This document shows, one piece after another, positions 52,151 to 64,000 of a stretch of DNA of 64,000 bases. Origin of the DNA: Megalonaias nervosa. Lineage: Eukaryota > Mollusca > Bivalvia > Unionida > Unionidae. The stretch is taken from assembly GCA_016617855.1 (NCBI GenBank), contig JAECUM010001116.1, positions 24,777 through 88,776 on the forward strand, given 5' to 3'. Below the pieces are notes generated by a model. The model was given only the letters and a program-made list of their open reading frames with translations. It had not been told where the DNA came from and made no database searches. A program made the position numbers and the translations under genes. Within the stretch, counting starts at the first letter, position 1, and the number at the start of each line of letters is the position of its first letter.

Positions 52151-53800
52151 AGGATTTTTTAAAACGATTTCATGATCTTTAAACTTGTACAGACTGGATA
52201 ACTAAGTTGAGTGCTTGTGTTGATGTCAATAACGCTGCTGCAACTTTTCGTCGTATATTCAATTTGCTAAAGATTGTATGTCATAACGCACAGTAATCGT
52301 TCGGCTGAGGGACACATGTTGGTATGGAACGCAACGCATAACCTGAAGGATAATGATTCTGTTGATATAAAGTCTTTATGGAAGACCTCTAAAGTAATGT
52401 CAATGTCTAAAAAGGGATGTGCCAGGGATCATTCAAATCAAAAGTCCGTTTCAATTTTTATTTGTGTTGGGAAAGTTATGGGAAGAATTGTTTCTAAACA
52501 TTTCTACAACCACCTACACTCAATTGATCTTCTATACAAAAATATCAGTCCTTTTATCTTCTCAACAATTCTTCAGTATTTCATCTCATAGATGTGTACC
52601 ACTGTATATGTACTGGTGACGATAACATGGATGACATGTGTGTGGTTTTATGCGATGTCTCTAAAGAATTTGATCGGGTTTGGCATAAAGGTCAAATACT
52701 TAAATGAAAGTGTAACGACATTGATAGCTTGTTTATTGAATGGTTTTCTTGCTACTTTTCTAATAGATTCCAAACCGTCTTTGTAAATACTGCCGAATCA
52801 ATTCGCCAGTATGTTACAGATGGTGCACCACAGGGTTCTGTTTTAAGTCCCTTATTATTTATTGTGTATATTAACGATATAGGAGATAACGTCTTGAGTG
52901 TATCGAAACTCTTTGCTGATGATGGCTCACCGGCGCATTCATCAAAGGATACTTACGAAATCGAATATATACTGAATACAGATTTACAAACGATTGGTCA
53001 AAGCAGTGGTTAGTTGTCCAATCATACCATAACTGAGTTAACGTTTTTCTTGCGTTGTTCCTGAACCGAAATTCAAACACGAAATCCTCTTTTTTGTTGC
53101 GTTCCAAAATCATCTGGGCGTAACCTTCAGTAGTCTAGGCAACTGGACCAAACATATTGACAACATATTTCTGTCGACCTCAAACATGATAACTGCCTTA
53201 AAAAATACTTTTAAAAATCTGGCCGAAAGACGGTAGAAAAGATATATTTTACATACATCGACCCCTTAAAAGAATATCCTGATATTGTACGGGATGATCG
53301 TTTCGCTGAAAGCTCTCTTAAATTATGAAAAATATACAATTCGAAGCAGGGAGAATTGTGACTGAACTTACTAGACTGAAACAAACATGAATAATCTTAG
53401 AAATAGGAATAACTTCAATCGAATTAACGTTAGACTCGAAATAAGTAGAAACTCATTCTTACACTCTTCTATTCATGTTTGGGTCTCACTCCCAGATCCA
53501 GTAAAATGTGAAAGTGAGAATTCTCAGTAAAGTGCCTGCCCATTTATTCTTTGGAAACCAGAATTTTTCTATTATGCATGCTAAATTTAGAAATAACAGT
53601 AGTGATTAACATAATGCTTTATATTCTAATCATATGAGATATAATCCATTTTGTGGTTATGGTGATGATATAGAAAATGCATAACATCACATATTTACTT
53701 CCATCAGGATATTTCATTGTTTTAATAATAATTACAGGCGACTGAATGACAAATGAGCAAAATTAAAAGAAATATTTAAATGCATATGTGCTGGCTGGAA
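52150..53800 (+). pseudogene. Jockey-like non-LTR RT fragment
   Basis: Decayed RT domain in several frames: VSIFICVGKVMGRIVSKHFY (about 52,440-52,500), a palm segment with aspartate motif around 52,620-52,690, WFSCYFSNRFQTVFVNTAES and DGAPQGSVLSPLLFIVYIND (52,735-52,880), LFADDGS (52,910), and thumb pieces around 53,100-53,300. NLRNRNNFNRINVRL and SIHVWVSLPDPVKC follow at about 53,395-53,520. No endonuclease was found upstream, so it is 5'-truncated. Many stops and frameshifts; inactive. Confidence 0.8.
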
Positions 53801-55640
53801 AAAAGATGATGATTTTTATTTGTGCGTGGTTGTCTTTTTCTAGTCTGCTTGATCAAGGCCACTTGGTTTCAATGTTTCCAGGCGGCGTATCCAGTAAGAT
53901 CCCTGACATGCAAATGCATATAAAAAGTATCAGGTGTGTCACACTATTAGTTACGGTCTAATATCTGATATGGTGCCCAGAACGTCGTTGGCTTTGGGTA
54001 TAAAGACTTGACTGAATCATCACCATCTTCATCACTTCCAGCAGCAGAAAGATCATTTGCTTCCGGCGATCAATAACTTCACGAAAAAACAATTATAAAA
54101 AATATGTTCAGTTGTTGGTATAACATATGTGATAGTGTCACTATCAGAATTTAGATAATCCAAGAAATGGACGTCATCGTTACCGGGCCCAAGTATGCGT
54201 TACGCGCCACGCACCACGCACCAAAGCATGGGTAACATAATGATCAACAACATTGCTATCACTGGAAATGGTATATGTTTGCACACTTAACCCTGCCTTA
54301 ACGAAACAGTTTTCAACACAGTCTTTGGAAACATCACGCTATGCATGAGAAATCTTATTGATTTACAATACATTTACTTCATACTCAGTTTTCGTGATTT
54401 GTGAACGCCTTGCTTCTATTCCTCGTAGTTTTTGTTTAAAGAGACATTTCTTTTCTTTTTCTGACTTGCGATTTTTAGCAAGTTTAACAACAGTCAGGAT
54501 TCAGATAGGACAAGAGAGAGATTTACTTCGATCAGTACTCAGTCAACATACAGGTATAAAATAGATACTTCTATATTATATAGTCCAAAAAAGTTTAAAA
54601 TAAAAACATTCTTTTTCATGGTGTAATTACATTGACCCATCAACCAGTGATTTTTAAGCACCGATAATGAATAAGGAATGATTATCACGCTTTTGTCACC
54701 TCGCGCATTTGTTTTTACACCTTGCCTATTTAAACGACCGTCATCGTCTGTCTGGCTTCGGAGGTGATCAAAACGTTATAACTGAGCTAGGATTTCTCAA
54801 GCTGACCATTCAAACGCTATAATCAACTAAAGGTTGTAACAAACGAACGTTATGACAAAGCCACTGGAATACGTAGCAATTAAGTGTTTGGCCGGGGAAA
54901 TTAAACTCAAACATTCTAACAGAAAACAAATGTTGTATCCAAGAAGTTAAGAACGTGACAATCTTTACTATGTACAACGGCATTCATATTCCAAACGTAG
55001 ATTGTTCCTCTTATATAAGCACCTTGCCAGCATATCGTACACGTACCATATAAATCGATTTTGTTACGTGTTGGCACGTGTGGTTATTTGATAATAGATG
55101 AGTTCACTTGAAAGTATGTTCACAGTCGGCATAAACACAATTGTGACAGCACTTGTTATGGCCATAAAAATGCTGAAAAATAAGCACATACAATGGAAGT
55201 CAGTTCCTGATCTGTAGGAAGGTGGTGATTTGTGATGCCCTAACCAAACATATATTTTTGATCACTGATTTGCCATTTTAGCAACTTGGTTCTGGCTGTA
55301 TGACGTTGCCGTTCCGACCCAAGTGTAAGCGGGACGTACTCTCGGTTATGAGAAACTTTGCAAGATAGTGGATAGGTTAACATCCATAGACACAAGCACA
55401 ATGTATGTCCCCAAGGAGACTTTAACTTCAAAAGAAATGAAAGAAGTTAATAAAGTACAGCTTTTTTTGTAGACGTGAGATAGAAACAGTTTAGGCTAGA
55501 AACAAATTTGTAACTGTTTTCATCTTGTCTTGTTTAATCAAAGCTGTTTCCGCGCGTAAACAGGGATATAGTCTAGATCGTGAAATCCCTTTTACAACAG
55601 ACTCGTTTGGTCAGACCGCAAAATTGCACCCTTGTTTTGA
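53801..55640. other. Intergenic DNA
   Basis: No supported gene. The 68-codon open frame at 54,358-54,564 is unremarkable. Confidence 0.4.
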
Positions 55641-55689
55641 TAGTTTATCTAACATACATAGAACTTTACTTCTTTAAAAATCTCAACCA

Positions 55690-57400
55690 TCGTCCTCTGA
55701 TCTTTTGGCATGACTTCTCCCCTGTTTGCAAACGTGGGTAGTAAGAACGCTGTCAACTCAATGTTGGCATCCATCTGTAGGCAAAAGACGATGAATGTGA
55801 AGTAGCCGTTGGTAATGACTAGTTCGTTTGTGCTGCGTTTCCTCTGGTGGCTTAAAGGACCTTTACTGTGACAACAGAACTTTCTGCAAGTGTCACATCT
55901 GTGTACTGTTGTAGATAGAACCTTACTGCCTCGCACACTCCTTCGTTGGCGCTTGCTCTGTAGCTGGTCCAGCCGTTTTCGTTATGATGCTGCAATGATG
56001 CTACACAAACGGCGGAGATGAAGGGTTATGTGTTTGTTCTCTTGTAAACTGTAACTACTCCTTGTTTTACTGCCATACAACATGACACAGCGGACACATA
56101 ATCTTGGTCTTGATGGTAAGTTTATTGTTATCCTAGGCACGGTTTATGAGTCTGCCGAAGGTGGTGGCCACCTTTCCAATCGGGTGTTGATCTCTTCGTC
56201 AAGTGACAGTTGCCGGTCACTGTAGATCCTGGTAGAAGAACGTACTGGCACCTTTCACTGGAATACTAGGGACGGTTATAACTGACTGCTATGCAAAGCA
56301 TTGTTTTAGGACTGTCGTTTTCTTCATGATGTTTGTGAGTAGATGCATGGAACATGCTTGAGAGAGATATTCCTTGAAGTTCTAGAGCCAGCTTTCTGCA
56401 TGGGCGACTAGTGCAGCATCATATATGAACAGAAGTTCTCTGATCAGGAATTACACTATTTTGGTCTTGGCTTTCAGCTTAGTGAGGTTGCACAACTTTG
56501 CATCAAGTATCGTGTACATGTAGACTCCTATTTCCACGTAGAAGGCTTAGTTAAGGAATTCTGAGAAGAAGATATCAAAGAGAGTAGGTTGCCGGACGCA
56601 ACCCTGTTTCACTCCACGCTGGGTCTCAAAGCTATCGGACGTATAACCATCAAATTATTTGGTGCTGCACATGTTGTCATGAAATGTACGGATAAATTTA
56701 AGGAGTTTCGGTGGGTAACCGATCTTATCGTACGTCTTGAAGAAACCTGATCTACTAACCGTATCAAATGTGTAGGTGAGGTCGACAAAGGCAACTTAAC
56801 GTGGTTTCTACTGCTCTTGGCATTTCTTTTGCAGTTGACGTAGGGAGAAGACCATATCCACTGTTGACCTGTCGCTATGAAGCCAATATTGTGCCTTCCA
56901 GAGCACTCCGTCAGCCTGTTGGTGGAGTACCTCAACATGACCATTGCAAAGCCCTTCTCACTAATGATGATTACGATTCCGCATGTACCCTGCATTCTTG
57001 TTCATCAGGATGTTGCTGGTGTCTCCCATATCACATTTCCCGTGGAAATGCTCTTTTTTCCTGCAGATGAGAAGGTCATTGAGATGTGATATTAGGCTGG
57101 TGTTGTCCACACTTGAACAACTCGGCTGGAATTCTGTCCTCTCCGGGCACCTTTCCGCTTGCCGAGGAATTGATGGGATGGTTGAGATCAAGCGCTGTTG
57201 GTTCCTCGTGGAGCTCCTCCGTGATGGGTAACTGGCTGTTTCTAAGCATTCTCTGGAAGATGTCTGTTTCACTAGAGAAAAGCTCAAGGTAGCATTCCAT
57301 ATATACTATTTCATATACACGAGGAAAACCTTGTAAATTATGCAGGTAGTATAAATCTAACAAAAGTAATGGAGGAAGAAAAGAACACTCGGATCAAACA
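55690..57400 (-). pseudogene. CR1/RTE-like non-LTR RT fragment
   Basis: On the minus strand: NSSASGKVPGEDRIPAELFK at about 57,190-57,110, typical of the RT N-terminal region. FFKTYDKIGYPPKLL and GVKQGCVRQPTLFDIFF follow at about 56,740-56,560, then degraded palm/thumb sequence. A C-terminal C2H2-type motif, HRCDTCRKFCCHSKGPLSHQ, lies at about 55,900-55,840. The catalytic Asp-Asp region is disrupted. Numerous stops and shifts. The order and the terminal zinc finger fit a retroelement 3' half. Confidence 0.7.
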
Positions 57401-59330
57401 CCCAGAAACGCACTAAAATCTAAGAATTTGTTTCCAGATCTCAAAGATTTGGACCCAAAACTATTATTACATGTTTGCGATATGGCAAACTTATATATTT
57501 GTACAAACTTGACAACATACTATACACAAGAACCGCCGTGACTATGCCGCATTTCTTGATATAAGAGGTAGCGCCGACATTTGGGATGTTGTCAATACAT
57601 TGTATCCTATTTAAATAAACGATTCACTGTCTCGGCCTGTATTGCGAGATGCCATGTATTTATTATAATTATTAGTATTACAAAGTCTCTGACTTTTGAA
57701 CAGTATAGTGACCATACCTAATATCTACGTTTTCTTCACATACAATAACAAACTGACACGTATATCCATTCATCTGAGATGTGTCCATTCATACATCCAT
57801 ACTATTTGGAACATCCTCGTCTCCTGTTGATGCGTGTCGAAGAACTTCGAGACTCTGAAAGAGATTCGAAAATAATCATAGAAATACTTCCCAAATGGTA
57901 ATTTTTGGGTGGACAAACATCCAGCTAGATGTGCAAAGAACAGTCTCATAACATGATAGATCATGAAAATAACGACGACTTCCAACAATAATTAAAATAC
58001 CTTCACATCTCATTTTTAATGCTATTCTGCAACTTTCTAATGAAAAAGCTGAAGAAATCATTCGGTTTCATATCTCTGCAACGTTTGCTTCCGCTACGGT
58101 TAATGATGACATGTCGTCTAGACATTATGGCGTTATGAAGTTAATATCCCGTAGCGACAACCAGTTCAAATGGGAGATTATTTAAAATCGAGGCTTTTTA
58201 GCACGCAATGGAAAATGTCGAGAACGTTTATATTAACATAATACACGTTCTGTCTAGTTCATGCCTGTTTGATACCATTTGTGACGTCAACTGTACTTAC
58301 ACATTGGAGTTTCACGTGCTGTTTGAGCACGGGAGTGTTCGTATTTGAAATCTACATTTAATTGGATTCTGTTTAGTATTATATATGCTTAGTAATTGGT
58401 AATGTCAGAATAATCACGAAACACTTTTGCTGTGTACAAACGTTTACGACATACACTGACTGATATGACAATAACTACATTATGTTGAAATAATCTTCAG
58501 TCTAATCTAAAGATTAGGTAAAGTGAAACCATGTACATATATATTTAGTAAATGTTCATTACTTCTTTCCCTTGCACTGATGTCATGAACAGGAAATCTT
58601 AAAGAACATCTTCAAACGAGTAAAATAAGAACACTTTTTTAATCCCCATTCATCATAATAAGTTAAAGGAAAGCGTAAGGAGTTTTCAATCTAGTTTGCA
58701 CTTTAAAACTTTGCTTTCCGATACCGTTCATATCAATAAATTGAAACTCTGCTTTCCGATACCGTTCATGTCAATAAAATGATTAACTGTAACAACAGAT
58801 AACTTGTTCGCTAATCGATAAATTGTTCACTAATCGATAACTTGTTCGCTAATCGATGACCACCTTTACTGAAAGTGAAACAAATGTCAGGGAATTTAGC
58901 ATGATTTCCTTATACTTATTACGATTTCCTGATTCTTGTCATGGCAAACACCGTAAATTTCGTGCAAGTTTGCTTTGCGTTTTTTATTGGACATGCCAAT
59001 GACGAAACCTTGTCCGTCTATGAAGTTGCAGTCTTTGAATTGGACTCTTTATTCACATTAAAGGAATCGAATGCGAATGAATCTATTTAAGACGATCTGA
59101 TAATAAAGATAGAGAACTCTTTAGCACCGGGAGATTAAAAACACAAATGGCGAGATAGCATTTCATAGTTTACTTCCTGTTTATTTTTTTTATTTTATTT
59201 TTTATTTTTTTTTTTGGTCTTCTTCGGTGAAATCTTGTTCAAGTTTATTTGTAAGTCTGTGGATTATAAGATCTGCAAGGATGATTGATTCTCAAGATTT
59301 TTTCTTAAATTTTTTCCATTTGATTCTTGT
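57401..59330. other. Intergenic DNA with short tandem duplications
   Basis: A ~45-bp direct duplication with CTTTCCGATACCGTTCAT (58,710-58,785) and three copies of a ~20-bp unit ACTTGTTCGCTAATCGATA (58,800-58,860). No gene. Confidence 0.5.
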
Positions 59331-59339
59331 TCAAGGAAA

Positions 59340-59860
59340 ATTTGGACCATTTCAGTGGCGAGATCTGGTACGGATCCAAGGTCCATCTGGACTAAGTGTT
59401 AAGTTCTACGCACTTAGCAGTTGGAGGAGGGGGACATGTTTCGGTAAATGGTTGGTCCACAAGGAGTATTCCAAAGGGACCTACTCGAGATTTCCATCTA
59501 ATATCTGAGAGGACGAGGATTCGGTTAAGTTTGCAGCTCAAACTAGAGAAGGTCTTGTCCTCTCTCTGTGGAAATTCCAGGAGGAGCTATATGTCACCTC
59601 CTATTACCGGGCTGACATCTTCGTTTCAGTAAGCAGTCTGCATGGCCCATTGGATCCTGCCAAGGCATGCTATGGCCATTATTACATTGGCTTCGTGTTC
59701 AATGACACATAATGCAAGTTATTTATTTCAATGCCGAGGCAATTTTAGTATAGTGCCATGTACACACCATATTAGCCGACCAGAGTTGATGCGATCCAAC
59801 ACGCACTTTCCAGTCTATGGTCCTGCACATTACCACTGAGCCACAGTGGCTCCTCCGCCA
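59340..59860 (-). repeat. tRNA-derived SINE-like repeat
   Basis: The minus-strand head has TGGCTCAGTGGTA (59,831-59,843) as A-box and TTGGATCGCATC (59,788-59,799) as a weakened B-box, then a body to about 59,340 lacking coding potential. The boundaries are estimates. Confidence 0.45.
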
Positions 59861-60598
59861 ATTTGAGTATAAGAAGAATGGCTTTGTCTAATAAACATTG
59901 TGTGGTGGCAATTTGGTGTTTCATATTAAATTGCAGCAAACGCTTTTAAAATATTTAAAAATGACTTCTAACATGTTAGAGCTTATATTCTACACAGTAA
60001 AACTTTCTAACGCGTTTAAAGAACATGTACGTTTAATGCTTTGGATATCTGTTTTAATTCGTAAGTTCCAATTTCTAAAGCGGTATATTCAATTTTCTTA
60101 CTATGAAAGGTACTAGAGCACTGCTGAGTTTTGAGTGCACACGCAAGCACGCGTGTATATTTGCAAACTGAACAGCATTTCAAGAGAGAAACACCGTTTA
60201 TCAAGTATATAAAATCTTTAAGTTGAAAGCAAGCAAATCTGTGATCACATTAAGCCGAACGAACAATCCTTTTGAAACTTCAAACATTTAGTAAAAACTC
60301 CTAGATCTCCCTGGGTGTAAATATCAATTTATGCAGGAAGAAAGAATAGCTTTTACAATAGTTGGATGATGAAGTTCTCTGGTTTATTCAGCCATGTAAA
60401 TTATGCGTAATAAAGTGTGAAAGAAAATACGTGCGTAATATGGTGTGAAATGGTATCTTTAGACGCTATTTTAGGTATCACGCGAACTTTTCAAATAGCG
60501 ATTTATCGAAGATTGCCTCGTATTATAATCAATCCTGGTAAGAATAATTATTTTGTATCTACGGTATACTTAGTAGGAAGGGTAATAATACTGGCCAT

Positions 60599-60601
<3 letters not shown>

Positions 60602-60642
<41 letters not shown>
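60602..60642. repeat. (CA)n microsatellite
   Basis: An uninterrupted CA run of about 40 bp. Confidence 0.95.
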
Positions 60643-60643
<1 letters not shown>

Positions 60644-61500
60644 AAATGCTTAAATTCTATATGAATGAGTCACAGATTTACCATTATCATGGCCATAATG
60701 TACAAAACCAAAGCTTGAAATGGACACCGTGTGCTAATTCAGAGGAACTGGGTGCTGATCTTATTTGGAGATTGAAATAATTTTAACGGCATCAAAGAAT
60801 TGGAAATATGCTAACCCGCATAAATATCGTATATCTGTAATTTTTAAGAATCATTTATACATAAACAATAAAACTCTGTTTCCTATTCCTGCTCCAATCC
60901 AATGTGAACCTTGACACACCAGGGTAGTTATAGTACTGATTGCAAATTCAGTACGAGGATATGTAACAATAGTATTATGTCATGATTTTTTTACCTTATT
61001 TTACATTAACATACTCGTCGATGAACACTTAGAAAACGCAGGTTTTATCCGAAAGCTTCGTGCTTTTCTATTTACTCGTTAAGTGACATAATTACGTTGT
61101 ACTACTTATTTTTTTATTATTTATACCGATCTAAATCACAAATGTATTACAAAGCATAATATTTTTAATATGGTTTAAAAAAAGGGACTGAATATAATAT
61201 TATATTTGCTAGCGTATCCTATAATATCAGAATGAATATTGTGTAATTCCGTCATGCATGTGCTTACTCAGCCCTGACATGACTGTTACAGATCAAGTTC
61301 ATTCAATAAGAAAAATAGATATAAATAAAATGAGATACAAGTTGTATGTATGTATGTGTGTATGTATGTATGTAGCTTCATAGGTATGTAGGTTTATATA
61401 GATGGATGAATGGACTGATAATAATCAGCAGAGGTCAGAACACAAAATTTACTTTGCATTAAATAGCAACGCAATTTTTAACCACACAAGTGAGTTTGCT
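60643..61500. other. Intergenic DNA
   Basis: A TGTA tetranucleotide run lies at 61,344-61,374. Nothing else recognised. Confidence 0.5.
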
Positions 61501-61855
61501 AATATATATCATACTGCATAGGATAAATATCATGCTGCATAATATATATATCATACTGCATAGGATAAATATCATACTGCATAGGATTAATATCATACTG
61601 CATAACATATATCATACTGCATAGGATATATATCATACATAGGATAAATATCATAATGCATAGGAAAATTGTCCTACTGCATAACATGTATCATACTGCA
61701 TACGATATATATTATACTGCATAGGATAAATATCACACTGCATAGGATAAATATCATACTGCATAGGATTAATATCATACTGCATAACATATATCATACT
61801 GCATAGGATATATATCATACTGCATAGGATAAATATCATACTGCATAGGAGAGGT
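61501..61855. repeat. ~21-bp minisatellite
   Basis: About 17 copies of a unit like ATCATACTGCATAGGATAAAT, with variants ending AACATAT. The Met-Gln-Tyr-Asp-Ile open frames on the minus strand come from it. Confidence 0.9.
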
Positions 61856-62655
61856 AACACAATTATGCAGACTATTAAAAATAATATAATATAATTTAAT
61901 GGAAACAAAATCGCAAATAACAATTAAATTTACAGAAAATGTAAATATCAAATTATAATTAATTATATTAGACTTTTCCATTATTCCCGGTGTGTAGGTA
62001 GGATTGGGTCGGGGAATCATCCCACTGACTACCCCACAGTTCATTATAAGTGCACGTTACTTTACAGGGAATAATGATTAACACTAGTACATAGTATCAT
62101 ATTCTATATTCTAAACACAAAACAGAGTTTAATATTGGCTACGAGAGAGACAGACAGACAGACAGAGAGCAAATAAAAAAAAAGAATAATATTAATTATT
62201 CTTTATACAAGAAATAATACTCTGAGGAAAATTAGCTCAATTTTTCTATTTGATGAGAGTTATCAGTGTCGCTTTCTAACTTAAGTTCTAAAAATCAAAC
62301 TGCCTGTCAAGCAAAAAGGCTTAATTCACTAATTTATCACAGTGAATAGTTCCAAAATTTTAACAGTGCTGTTTTATTCATTTATCACAGTGGAATTATC
62401 TAAAACAATTATAACAGGCCTATTTTTCCTAATTTATCACAACTGATAACGTTTCAGTTCATCATGTAATTTATTCTTTGTAGATTTTTATCTACACATA
62501 TTTGCGTGATTTTTTTCAGCAAAATTTCCTCTGTGGATGTCTGACCATTAACTAAGCACAATTCAAAAGGTTCGCATTTTACCCTACAGCTAAAACAGTG
62601 TATTCAAATAATTTGCATAAATGTGAAGGAATTACATTTCCTGGTTCACGTAATT
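61856..62655. other. Intergenic DNA
   Basis: A short (GACA)n-type run lies at 62,147-62,166. An AATTTATCACAGTGGA-type phrase recurs three times at 62,330-62,450. No gene. Confidence 0.45.
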
Positions 62656-62659
62656 ACTT

Positions 62660-63310
62660 CTGTGTTTGTATCCAACACAAACCCAGGTACTTAGATAAAT
62701 CCACATTTTCTAATAATTCACCACTGCTAAATAGTGATTGATTGTCTATTTGCCTCTTTCGGAAAACATTTTTATACTAGTGTTCTTAGATATGATTCCA
62801 GCTTATTTAGCACGGTTTATAACAACTGTTCAGTTTTGTGAACATTACAGTATCGTTTGTTTATACTAACAAAAACAGAGAAAAGTCAACTGAAGGAAAA
62901 CAAACATCATTTTCACTTTCATTCTGAAGAATAATAGTAACAATATCGTTCATATATAATGTAAACAATAATGAAGGAGATTCTCCTTGTTTCAAGCCAC
63001 AGCAAGGGCCAATAAAATCTGAACAAACTATACTTGCATCTTATACAAGATTTTTTGCAGAATTATAAATAGCATGTAAAGCCTTTACTATAACAGAACT
63101 AATTCGCTTCCTGGTTAAATTGTACCATAACAAATTGCAATTGATTTTATCGAACACTTTCTTATAATTGACGTATAATTGTTTTTACCTAAACGTAACA
63201 ACCTGGAAATAATTGTGTTGACGATAATCTATAGCAGACCTTTTCTTCTGGAAACTCTACTGGCTGTCAGTTGTTTGTTCACACTCGTTAGTCCATTTAC
63301 TTTATCCTTC
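62660..63310 (-). pseudogene. Non-LTR RT fragment
   Basis: The minus strand encodes, across frames, VFDKINCNLLWYNLTRKRIS (about 63,160-63,100), then CCGLKQGESPSLLLFTLYMN (about 63,000-62,940) with a following Asp-Ile. Further on come SSGELLENVDLSKYLGLC (about 62,735-62,680). These are RT palm and thumb motifs of a non-LTR element. The FADD-type catalytic box is not preserved. 5' and 3' parts are missing. Confidence 0.65.
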
Positions 63311-64000
63311 GTTCAGTATATTCGAATACATATTTATTTCTAATGTTCTAATAATTTTAATGTCGCTAATGCTATCAATTTCATGAGTATTAATTTTCTT
63401 GTGAATACATACTATACACCTGTATTCCATAAAACTGCGTATTGACCACATAGGAAAATAAAAATAAAAATATATTCGCAAAAAAATAACTGGATCAGAC
63501 CATTAATTTGTTTCCCATGGAACTTAATGATAATAGGTTTAAAGATAAATATAATTTCTGCATTAGGTTTGCCTACAAAACCTCACATGCTTCCGTTTAT
63601 TAAGAGAGCAGAAATTTGTTCTGCTTTGAAATGCTGATTTTGCGCAGCATTAGTTTTAGCCTCGGTCTCGTAAACAGGTCGACTCCCTGGTTTGCACCGA
63701 AAAACATAACCTTGTCTCAAGACTCCATATGTTATTTTGTCAGTAGGATATTAAGTACAAGATATCAAAATGAAAGTAAACATCTTGTTGTCAACTTTAG
63801 AACGTCGATTGAAGTTTATGAAATGTATAATGGACAAAAATTCTATTTACTAGCCAATGGGTGCACCTCAAAATATTTACTGCTCTATTGTATTATTTCC
63901 TTAAGTTGGTGTGTGAAAGAAAAATAGCACAACATACAAACTACTTGACATGGTAAATTCATTCCTTGCCTGGTAAGTATTACTCAGATTTGAATATATA
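63311..64000. other. Intergenic DNA at window end
   Basis: A 103-codon plus-strand frame (63,616-63,927) starts with a hydrophobic stretch but shows no recognisable motif, splice context or codon signal, so it is not called. Confidence 0.35.

Noticed and set aside
61501..61855. CRISPR-like array
   Set aside because: Units are contiguous 21-bp tandem repeats without unique spacers, in a eukaryotic context.

Overview
This is eukaryotic, AT-rich, repeat-dense DNA, most likely from a marine invertebrate. A mollusc is my guess, based on the mix of tRNA-derived SINEs, Jockey-like and CR1/RTE-like retrotransposon debris, long AT/ATT/CA microsatellites and a Maverick/Polinton. The species cannot be fixed from sequence alone. 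There are no operons and no rRNA genes. Cellular genes are represented at best by two candidate exons.

The main object is one inverted-repeat-bounded element at about 15,944-44,300 (28.4 kb). Its ends begin AG and finish CT. They carry inverted arms of about 1.3 kb (15,944-17,237 and 43,021-44,300). The flanking 6 bp match at 5 of 6 positions (GTTGTT / ATTGTT). These are Polinton-type termini.

The core (28.8-38.7 kb, + strand) is a decayed Polinton/adintovirus-like gene set. In order: two BIR (IAP-like) genes, an unknown gene, a membrane protein, Pro/Ser- and Lys/Arg-rich core-like proteins, a retroviral-type integrase, a small membrane protein, a penton-like minor capsid protein, a small pVI-like protein, the double-jelly-roll major capsid protein, a CYGC-motif protein and an adenain-type protease. 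Most carry stops or frameshifts. The usual protein-primed DNA polymerase B and packaging ATPase were not found.

Outside the core, both arms carry gene units transcribed outward: leftward on the - strand and rightward on the + strand. They include a non-LTR reverse transcriptase gene (endonuclease-RT-RNase H; 23.6-27.5 kb), a second RT tail (41.7 kb), three paralogues of an unrecognised protein family (18.5, 20.1 and 39.1 kb; the 20.1 kb copy is intact), and Lys/Glu-rich coiled-coil genes inside the terminal repeats and at 40.6 kb. The units reuse two promoter types. Type A contains up to four short hairpins whose stems covary across six copies. Type B has a CTTCACGTCCGTGCTTG core, with a TATA box just downstream in three of its four copies. 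Six unit ends carry a stem-loop closely resembling the histone mRNA 3' stem-loop, and four of these also have a downstream A-rich GAAAAGA-like box. I do not know a described element with this combination, and it is the part of the window most worth testing.

The flanks (1-15.9 kb and 44.3-64 kb) hold minisatellites, microsatellites, two foldback/MITE-like elements, three SINE heads, a possible solo LTR, and three decayed non-LTR RT fragments (52.2-53.8 kb +, 55.7-57.4 kb -, 62.7-63.3 kb -). Candidate cellular exons lie at 44.35-44.65 kb (-) and 48.85-48.95 kb (+).
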